A DNA stretch of 64,000 nt from Raffaelea ambrosiae (Eukaryota > Ascomycota > Sordariomycetes > Ophiostomatales > Ophiostomataceae), in the NCBI GenBank assembly GCA_002778195.1, contig PCDI01000006.1:811950-875949 (forward strand), in the 5' to 3' direction. Within the stretch, counting starts at the first letter, position 1. Every line of letters starts with the position of its first letter. The position numbers were made by a program, and so were the translations under genes. The notes below the pieces were generated by a model. It saw nothing but the letters and a program-made list of their open reading frames with translations. It was not told where the DNA came from and ran no database searches. Shown here in pieces: positions 56,438 to 64,000 of the stretch.

Positions 56438-58853
56438 TGTTGCGGGCGGCGGTGAGGAGCGAAAGAATGAGAAATGGGAGGGGTGGGCGGTTGAGGAAGT
56501 TGAGAGAGGTCACATGTGACCGCGAGGTTCGGGAAGCCGGGGGTGGTTAAAATAGGACCCAACAGGCAAAAGGCAATATGACAGTATGTGGGACAGGCCA
56601 AAGTATGGCCACAATAGAAACCAGAGGCTAGAAATCCGGTCAGCAGGACATGAACGACCGGGATGCGCGTATGGGAACGAAGAAGAACAAGATCCGAGCC
56701 AGATCCATCGCCGAGGGAGGCAAAAAAATAAAAAAGTTGGCGAGGAAAATAAAAATGGAAACAGAAGCAGAAACGCAAACAGAAATGGAGAACAGAAAAA
56801 ATATGGGAACACCAGCCGGACCCAACCAAAGCCCCCCAGCAGGGACTCCCGTAGTTTGTATTTTTCGTCTCGTTCCTGCAGCAGGCGAAACAAGCAAAGC
56901 AAGCACAGCAACGCCTAAAATAGAGCCGGTCTTTTTCTTGTCTCGTCCCGTCCGTCGAATTTGTTTCGGGGAGTGTCTAGTCATGCTCGTCTTGTGGAGC
57001 CTGAAGCCCGTCTCGTCCCGCCAGTCCAGGCCAGTCGGCTGACAAGCTCAGCAGTTTTTTCTGTGACCTTGTGTGATCTCTGTGACGGTGTGTGCCCTGT
57101 GCTGCTGTTGTCCTCTCTCCAGGGCTGACCCAGTGCTCGGCCGACGAGGCCGTCTGCATTAGCCCATCCAATGCAACAAGTTGGGCCACACAGGCTATAC
57201 CAGCCAACGAGACGGCTGCTGGCGGGGCTGCACAGCACCACAAAGGAAATGAAAAGGGGGCGCCGCCGCTGCTGTTGCGTCTGCACCCATTATGCGACCG
57301 GAGCACCAGCTGGCTCCAGGCTGGTCCAGAGACCAGAGGCTGCCTGCAGGACGGCGGTGGAGGGGGTGTGAATTCGGCCAGAAAGCGCACGATGACGTGT
57401 CAAGCAACGAAAGGAGCCTCCCTTTTTTTGTTCTTCCTTTTTGCTCACACGACTGGTGAGAGAGGCCCAGAGGCTCTCAGAGGCTCCGGCATTTTAGCCT
57501 TTTTGGGGGTGGGGGGAGGCCTTTTGGGGCTTCTGGCTCGTTCCGACAATTTTTAGCATCTGATTCTGTGCATAACTCTGGAGTTTCTTGCATTAGGCCG
57601 ATCTTGGATTTTGGCGAGAAATGTGTGCGTCTGTGTGTGTGGTCTTCGTCGTGGAGATTCGGGGGGGCAGACGGTGAGACCCATTCCGACAAGCGCCAAA
57701 CGACGCCAGCGAAAACACCAGTGAAGTCCGATGGGATGCCGACACCAATAGGTTGGGTTGGCGGATGGAGGAGGGCTCGTGGTGGTTGCATGCATGAGAG
57801 CGGAGGTCTCGAAAAGGCAGAAATGCACGGCTTTTTTTTTAGCATGTCATGATAGGCCGGAAACAGAGAGCCAAAAAATGTTGGGCCCCAGTGGGATGCA
57901 TACGTTGGGCAGCATCTCCTCCGTCGTGCCTTCCTGGGGGGGCCTGGCGGTCTGCGGTGTCCTTCTGCTATTGTCCGTTTGCTTGCCCTCCCTCGCCGGG
58001 GAAGGAGCGACGCGCACAGTCGCCAGCTGCTTCACAGGAAGGCATGGTGGTGTCGGGTCGGTCCATTAGCGGGGTTGCGTTCACTAAAAGGGATTGGTTC
58101 CACAGCATCTCGCCTCCTCCCTACTGCTACGCTAGAGATATTCGAGACAACCGTCTAACTGAGACCTTATGGGTCATCCCTCGGGTCGGTGAAAAGAGGG
58201 ACGTATTGTGTATTGTGCCTGTGACAATTTCTTGTTCAGGGGATGCCAAGTTTCTAACAGCCGAGTCTCAACGTATTTGTATCTTCATGATCCAACCAGT
58301 TCTTCAGTCATCACCCCCTTCCATCAGCCATCCTCTGGTCCCATTCGATGCAAACACTCCTCTTTGATGACGCCTTCCTTTCCTTGGCAGATCCCTCTCC
58401 CCTTCTGTTGTCTCGGTTCCGTCTTAGTTTCAGTGACTTCAGAGTTCGTTGTAGTTGGGAAATGATTGAGGCGCGAGAACGCCCCAGAACGAGTGGGTTT
58501 GTTATTTGATCGTGTCGCATTCGTTAGTTGGAATCTGAACGCGAAACTACGTGTATCTAGTGAGTTGAGTACGATATGAACCTTGGGAAGGTGGCGACGT
58601 ATTCGACGATGTGTCCCATCAGAAAACTGAGCGGACACACAAGGCTGCGGGAATCGAATACAGTCAGCCATCACAGTTAGGTACTGTGTTTCACAAAAAA
58701 GTACCAATTTTTGCATTTCAAGATCCTGCAAGAAATCTTTACCTAATTTCTTTAATCCACACCCATATTCTGTCACTCTGTTTCTCTATTTCTCCTCGCA
58801 GTTCGACACAGCCGTCTTGAAGGTTCATACATCGAATCCTCGGCATCAACGAT
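56438..58853. other. Intergenic with divergent flanks, 2.4 kb
   Basis: Contains the promoter of the Gly/Pro-rich gene (-) and the upstream region of the broken gene (+). A purine-rich stretch at 56640-56830 on the + strand is the C/T-rich leader of the - strand gene. Open frames up to 154 codons (57092-57556 +) start at GTG and show no motifs. No gene seen. Confidence 0.5.
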
Positions 58854-60750
58854 ATGTCCCCGAACTCGGTTGACACAGAAAAGACTGTCCAGTCACTTGT
58901 CTACGTCCCTCTCCCGTGCCTGACCAACATCCCACAAGTTACCCGCCCCAATACACATATCGTCGCCGTGACACACCCAAATCTCACCCTGGCCAACCCG
59001 TCAAAGGACGGATGATTCCTGTCTGATTTCTACGCATTCAACTATCTGTACAAAAGCTTGGGTGCAAGTCAAACTTGGCTCACGGCCGCAGATCCTGGAG
59101 CTGTTCTTGACACCTACGGTGACGTCCATCATGGGAACCCATATGCTGACCAGAAGATTGTTCTGAGTCATGGTATTCTGGAAAGACAAGATATCACGCC
59201 CGTCACAGTTGTGCAGCCATGCGATATAACAGCTGCCTTTTTGAATGAGGTGAACAGTGCCATGAAAAAGGCACAGGAAGATGGGGGGGATGTCCTTATG
59301 CTGATATTCTGCTATGGTTTCATGTCGTACAAATTCTTCCTCGACTGCGAAAAAGAGAACACCCGCCCGCCACGACATTGCGGAGATGGGACTTCACAGT
59401 CTTCATCTTAGAAAGGCTGTGGAACAATACCATTCTCCAGCAACACTGGTATCAACAGCAACTTATGCAGGAGACTGGCTTGTTCATCCAGCATTCAACC
59501 GCAATGCTGGAATCTCTGGCCCTGGGCCAAACTCATACTGCCTTGGACATTCATTCGGCAGTGTCTTTGCGTACTCTGCCTTTGACGAGGTGGGAGACAT
59601 AAGTTACTCTTAACAGGCGATTCATCCAACGACCAAGACTCGGAAGATGGGGGATCGTTAGACGAGGGCGACATGACTGCCGAACAGTTTATTTTGCAGC
59701 TCTCGGGGACGGTACAGCGAGGAGCAGAAGATTGTGTTCTCAGCAGAAGACGATGACTACAAACAAGACAGCTCCTTGTGGACCCCAAATAATGAAAACG
59801 CGCTACACATCTTATCTCGGAGATGGGATGCACTGGCTGTTCATTCATATGGAAAACGGGTAGAGGCGGACATTATTTGCCGTCCATCTCGCATGAACCC
59901 TTTCTTCTTCGATGACCATAATGGACCCCGGGTGGGATGGCCACGGAACAATCACGAAAACGACGACGATCCCATCGACAACATGGGCAGCAACATGCAC
60001 AAGCGTCGAATCACATGAACTGTACGAATCTTCTGACAGACAAATCCCCACAGTGGTTCGGAGGGCCAAAATACGCAAGTGTCTGGCTTTCACTTCTGCT
60101 GCCAAAGGTACCAGACAATGGGGGGAGGTGGTGTCCCCATCCTTCGTTCTGTCGGCAAATACGACGACAGCGACGCTGAGGACGATGAGCCCTGCTCTAC
60201 CTTCGAAACAAATGATGCCATGACCATCATACAATTTCGTGTGGAGATATGCTTGACGGCCGACTACCTGATCGACAGTCTCGGGCTACCGCGCCCCGAC
60301 AACCTATCCTGCTTGGCTTGGTACAAGCACCCAAAACAGGGCGAGGAGGAATGGGAATGCTTCCAGAGCCGATACGCGCTGCCGATACTACAGGAGATGA
60401 TGATTCACTGTGTAGAACGGCAGGGAGTGCCAATGCATATACTGGCCAAGTACGTGAGTTCCGCGCTGTATTGCGCGCGTCGACCGGAAGCGGAAACAGA
60501 TGAGATGTTGAAAAAGATTTTCGGGTTTGTAGACATGGTAAAGGCATAGCATGTTGAACGAGCTCTTCGAGATGACGGCGTACTGCGGGCAGCCAAGGCC
60601 TGGCTGAACTCCGTCGGGATGAATATGCCTCTACGGTTTGGCAAGGCAGCGACTTCCGTTCCAAACGAGGCCGCCCTGGCACAGACCGACCACATGCCAA
60701 ACGCGAAGGAGGACGAGGCAGACGAGGAAGAAGAGAGCACAGCTGTTTGA
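58854..60750 (+). pseudogene. Broken gene, paralogue of the gene at the right edge; likely caspase-like fold
   Basis: A decayed coding region readable across several frames. It begins MSPNSVDTEK at 58854; an in-frame TGA at 59013 interrupts it, after which the same frame continues (LSDFYAFNYLYKSLGASQTW, PVTVVQPCDIT, VLMLIFCYGF) to about 59300. Homologous sequence then moves to other frames (STATYAGDW..FNRNAGISGPG at 59420-59560; FSAEDDDYKQDSSLW then LSRRWDALAVH at 59734-59850), and the last part is 60180-60750 with an in-frame TAG at 60547 followed by VERALRDDG and KAWLNSVG to TGA at 60748. No GT-AG intron removes the stops. The C-terminal part matches the neighbouring gene at 63094 (IQFRVEICL..LGLPRPDNLSCLAW against IRFSVEQAM..LGLQRPHNTSCLTW). 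From memory, fungal relatives have a Gly-His-Gly and a Ser-Cys-(Tyr/Phe)-Ser-Gly-Gly-Trp element of clan CD type; both are altered here. Pseudogene status is well supported; the family name is inference. Confidence 0.75.
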
Positions 60751-60794
60751 AATGACAGTTGTCGAGAAGAAGGGGACCAAAATTGGCTAGTCGT

Positions 60795-61106
60795 TTAGGG
60801 CTGGAAGAACTCCCATGGAAAGATATGCAGGTCACTCGCTCTGTCTAGAGGAAGAAATTTTGTCGCGCCCATCTCAAACCAGGGGCTTCGCCAGCAATCT
60901 CCTGCTCCACTAGGAGAGGTGACAAGATACAAGTGGCAATAGGCACATACTGAGCCCATGAAGTCCGGAATGTGATAAACAATACCGCACCATAAGGTAG
61001 AGTTTCTCGACAACTGTTTATGAGTATTGGAGCACTCAGCACAAAAACCATTGGATCGGTACACGGAAATGTGCTCTTCTCGGTCGTGCTGCGTGATGCT
61101 ATTCAT
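60795..61106 (-). CDS. Small Cys-rich hypothetical ORF
   Basis: 103 codons from ATG at 61106 to the stop ending at 60795. It encodes two C-x2-C pairs (CAEC near residue 22 and CAYC near residue 55) with another Cys between (WCGIVYH), a spacing that could bind zinc, and ends with an aromatic-rich tail (DLHIFPWEFFQP). I do not recognise a family. It lies just after the broken gene, on the other strand, and may be a relic of a decayed gene rather than an active one. No splice partner seen. Confidence 0.25.
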   Translation of the reverse strand: MNSITQHDREEHISVYRSNGFCAECSNTHKQLSRNSTLWCGIVYHIPDFMGSVCAYCHLYLVTSPSGAGDCWRSPWFEMGATKFLPLDRASDLHIFPWEFFQP

Positions 61107-61533
61107 GATTGTCAAATGCTTCGCATTTTGCTGCACAAAAGTAGTATCGGCCTGCGATGGGAGATCGGCCTCGTATTGACAAGGCTGAGATGATTGTCTC
61201 GGGACGATATCACACTACGGGCGCGGGACAGCTTCCCAACCACGCAGCCTGGTCAGCAGATCACCATTCTCGGGACATCGCCTTAAAAATGCATGTTCAC
61301 TCCTGTTCTCCTACTTTGGGCCTCTGGATCCTGTCCGGCGAAACCACATAGATTGGCCTGCTCGTCCGGTCGGACAGCGTAGGCCGAGAGGAGTCACGTG
61401 TATTGCGCGGTATTTGTAATATGCCGATGATGCCATACCTCCGACCTACTTCCCCAGCACAACTACGAGGCATTGTGCCATTTCATTTTTAGCCAAATCC
61501 CACGCTTTTTTTTTTTTAGTTTCAGTATTGAAA
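61107..61533. other. Promoter region of the oxidoreductase gene
   Basis: About 430 bp. A CACGTG occurs at about 61396 and a T12 run at about 61507-61517, just upstream of the start codon. No gene seen. Confidence 0.45.
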
Positions 61534-62775
61534 ATGATTTCCTACCAGTCTCTCCTGTCGCTCGCTCTTCTTCTGGTCTGCATTGGCCTCCCCTATCGTC
61601 TCAGCTCGACGTCCTCCACCGCTAAAGTTGTCCCCAAAATGGCCAAAGAAGCAATTGTCGGCAAGGGTGAGTGAAACAATCCTTCTAAGAGAACGTCTTT
61701 TTCACCGTGAGCTTCGGTTGACTTGGATCTAGATCCCAATGGGAAGGGCTTCAGTGTCGAGATCGTCGACTTGCCCGTTCCCGAGCCTGGGCCCGGCCAG
61801 GTGCTCATCAAGGTCGTCGTCAGCGGCTTCAACCCCAAAGACTGGAAGTTCATTGCCGCCCGCGGCTTCCGCGGCAACCCTAGCGATGACGCTGCCGGGA
61901 CCGTTGTCAAGGTTGGCGCCAACGTGACCGAGTTCCATCCGGGTGACCGCGTGGCTGCCTTCCACCAGATGGGCACCCCCCACGGCACCCTCGGCGAGTA
62001 CACCCTCGCCTATGCCTACACCACCTTCCACATCCCCGAGAGCGTCTCCTACGAGGAAGCCGCCACCATTCCCCTGGCGGCCCTCACTTCGGTCTTTGCT
62101 CTGCACCGCAAGCTGTCTCTTCCCGTGCCCTGGGCGCCGGCCACCGAGCCCCTGCCGCTGGTCATCTATGGCGCCTCCACGGCCATCGGCACCTATGCCA
62201 TCCAGCTGGCCCGCCAGAGCAACATCCATCCCATCCTTGGCGTGGCCGGCTCTTCATCCGACATCGTTCAAGGCCTGCTGGATGCCTCCAAGGGCGACGC
62301 CGTCGTGGACTACCGCCTGGGCGAGGACGCTGTTGTCAAGGGCATCCAGGACGCGCTGGCCAAGGCCTCCAAGACCCTGGGCAGCTCGTCCCCCTTGAAG
62401 CTCCTGCACGCCTACGACCCGGCCGAGGGCTACAAGACGCTGGCCAAAGTCCTCGATCACGGTGCTCAGCTGGCCGTCGTCAATGCTTTTCTCGACTACG
62501 GCCCGATTGAAGAGGGCGGTCGCGTCCAAGTGCACAAGGTCAGCGTGGGCGAGGCGCACACGGGCCCGCCGGCTGACAAGGATCTGGCATACGTCTTCTC
62601 GCGGTACTTTGGACGGGCTCTGCAGGAGGGCGTGTTCCAGGGACACCCACACAAGGTAGTGCCGGGCGGGCTGGATGTGGTGGGCCAGGTGCTCCAGGAT
62701 CTGCAGGCCGGCAAGGCGCACGGATTCAAGTACGTGGTCCGAATCGCGGATACCAAAGGCATCAGCAACCTGTAA
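61534..62775 (+). CDS. Medium-chain dehydrogenase/reductase, quinone-oxidoreductase/enoyl-reductase type
   Basis: Two exons: 61534-61666 and 61733-62775; 391 aa. The 66-nt intron is GTGAGT..TCTAG with a TTGAC branch. It is an NAD(P)H-dependent MDR enzyme. A GroES-like domain is clear (VDLPVPEPGPGQVLIKVVVSG, NPKDWKFI, DAAGTVVKVGANVTEFHPGDRV), followed by a Rossmann fold with the dinucleotide loop in VIYGASTAIGTYAIQLAR. The Cys/Glu zinc ligands of classical alcohol dehydrogenases are not seen, which favours the zinc-free quinone/enoyl reductase branch. The first 35 residues are hydrophobic (MISYQSLLSLALLLVCIG) and look like a signal anchor; the in-frame ATG at 61639 (MAKEAIVGK) gives the usual cytosolic MDR start and is an equally good choice. 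The gene sits between the broken and intact paralogues and is itself intact. Substrate unknown. Confidence 0.88.
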
Positions 62776-63093
62776 ATGAACATGACCGCAATGAGAAGAA
62801 GGTCCCAAGTTGGAGGCACACAAAAACATAGGACAGAAAAAACAGGCTGCCCTGAACATTTTGACTAGAGGCTGGTTTCAGATACAGAAAGAGCCATAAA
62901 ACCTTGATTTTTTCACAAAGACGGAACAGGCGTTCCTTAAAACCCCGAACTTTTCCCTCGTGGCTTGCTATATTGCCCCCTAGACCATAATTCTCCGATG
63001 GGCGTGGGGAGATACCTCCACCTGCTTCCTCCATGGGACATCACGGTCTTGCCGAGCAGCCTGAAACTTCCCGAGTCCTCGTTGCAATCCGTC
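62776..63093. other. Convergent intergenic
   Basis: About 320 bp between the oxidoreductase and the right-edge gene; two 3' UTRs. Nothing else seen. Confidence 0.6.
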
Positions 63094-64000
63094 TTATTGC
63101 CTAGGTCTCCCGCCAAGGAAAGAGAGTGTTTGCTGGTGTCCAGATATAGAAATCGCGGATGACAGCCCGGGTGTATTGACCAGGCTGCTGCCAGGCATTG
63201 CGGGTTGACTTGGTTGCTGCCGTGCTTGGTGTCCAATCGACTGGAGCCACTGGCGGCCTCGTTGCCACACGGTGTCGTTTTCCAGAACGCGATTCAGATG
63301 GAGTTGCTTCATTCCTCTCATATACTGACCAAAAGCGTCGAGCTTGGCCACTATCTCCCCCGCCGTGTTGTGTCCATCGTAAACGTACATGTACAAAACA
63401 GCACTCATGTATTCAATCGGACGCACCAACTCGGGGCCCTGTCGTGGATGTGTCTTGAGCGAAAGCCCAACACTCCTGAGGAGAGACGTGAACCTTCCGT
63501 AGAGAAAATCATAATGAGGATTATGCTCTCTCCACCATCCCCGATTACGGGCTCTCCATTCGCCAATATTCCACGTCAAGCATGACGTGTTGTGCGGTCG
63601 TTGAAGACCAAGACACAGGATCATATGGTCCATTAGCATGGCTTGCTCAACGCTGAACCGGATGATGGCTACCGCGTCTTTCTGGTTGGCGCTGTTGAAA
63701 TAGTCAACTGTGCTAATGTCAGGGCTGCTGCCAGACATACTGGTGTCCGATTCCGCCGTGGTCCGGCTTGCCATATTGCCATCCATGTTGATGTTGACAT
63801 AATCCCCCTCCAGGGAGGTAGCAGAATCGACGTCGAGACCGCTGTCAGCACCGACGCGGGCATCTCCATTTGCAGAGGAGGTATCCGCATGGGGGTGGAA
63901 GGTGCTCTTAATGAAGCTGTAACGTTCATCCCCGCAAGCCGGCTGAACTGTCTGAGCAGTAGCAGCACACATCGCTAGGAAGCTCCGCAAGTCCGAATCT
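63094..64000 (-). CDS. C-terminal part of the intact paralogue of the broken gene (5' end outside window)
   Basis: The frame is open from the right edge to the stop ending at 63094, giving at least 302 residues of a C-terminal region. The visible start (DSDLRSFLAMCAATAQ) is not a start codon context, so the N-terminus lies beyond 64000. After an acidic, Ser/Asp-rich linker (about the first 110 visible residues) comes a conserved block, IRFSVEQAMLMD ... LGLQRPHNTSCLTW, then a helical region (YMSAVLYMYVYDGHNTAGEI, LDAFGQYMRG) and LENDTVWQRGRQWLQSIG, and finally a Gln/Pro/Ser-rich tail. By eye 16 of 31 residues are identical to the broken copy in the block starting at IRF. No premature stop is seen. 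Its N-terminal half should show whether it has the catalytic His and Cys inferred for the family. Function unknown. Confidence 0.6.
   Translation of the reverse strand, partial: DSDLRSFLAMCAATAQTVQPACGDERYSFIKSTFHPHADTSSANGDARVGADSGLDVDSATSLEGDYVNINMDGNMASRTTAESDTSMSGSSPDISTVDYFNSANQKDAVAIIRFSVEQAMLMDHMILCLGLQRPHNTSCLTWNIGEWRARNRGWWREHNPHYDFLYGRFTSLLRSVGLSLKTHPRQGPELVRPIEYMSAVLYMYVYDGHNTAGEIVAKLDAFGQYMRGMKQLHLNRVLENDTVWQRGRQWLQSIGHQARQQPSQPAMPGSSLVNTPGLSSAISISGHQQTLSFLGGRPRQ

Noticed and set aside
57092..57556. 154-codon open frame on the + strand
   Set aside because: Starts at GTG, has no recognisable domain, and the 3' part is T/G-rich composition.
58854..60750. Explaining the interrupted gene by introns rather than mutations
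   Set aside because: The stop at 59013 and the TAG at 60547 lie inside continuous homologous sequence with no GT-AG pair around them; a 27-nt GT..AG segment at about 59588-59616 is too short to be an intron.

Overview
The window is nuclear DNA of a filamentous ascomycete (Pezizomycotina, probably a Sordariomycete; a member of the Ophiostomatales is only a guess). The evidence is GC-rich coding sequence, short spliceosomal introns (mostly 55-130 nt) with CTRAC/ACTAAC-type branch points near the acceptor, and fungal families such as a HET-domain protein, a GT15 mannosyltransferase, an NCS1 permease, Mdm33/She9 and a PL4 rhamnogalacturonan lyase. I reconstructed gene models by joining ORFs at visible splice sites and checking that the reading phase closes. 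I found no tRNA, rRNA, CRISPR array or intact transposon.

Left part (0.4-26.4 kb), housekeeping block: RNA polymerase III subunit Rpc5/Rpc37 (+), decapping activator Pat1 (-), a GT15 alpha-1,2-mannosyltransferase (+), mitochondrial ribosomal protein uS12m (-), divergent from a mitochondrial short/branched-chain acyl-CoA dehydrogenase (+), protein kinase C Pkc1 (+, five coding exons), inner-membrane protein Mdm33/She9 (-), the ribosome-biogenesis WD40 protein Sof1 (-), and a multipass membrane protein I do not recognise (-).

Middle (26.4-49.1 kb), gene-poor: 7.3 kb with only two weak gene candidates, then a secreted rhamnogalacturonan lyase (+) with a clear TATA box and a HET-domain protein (+). 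After a 2.7 kb gap comes an NCS1 nucleobase/allantoin-type permease (+) whose first intron appears to be GC-AG, then 6.4 kb with no convincing gene.

Right part (49.1-64 kb), accessory in character: a 911-residue C2H2 zinc-finger protein with Gln, Ala-Gln and His tracts (+), facing a 1080-residue Gly/Pro-rich protein whose helical N-terminus faintly resembles fungal STAND-protein N-termini (-). Next is a broken gene (58.9-60.8 kb) with premature stops and frame changes. A medium-chain dehydrogenase/reductase (+) separates it from an apparently intact paralogue (63.1 kb to the right edge, -, 5' end outside the window). The broken/intact pair in inverted orientation is the most unusual signal here; I infer, from memory only, a caspase-like (clan CD) fold for the family.
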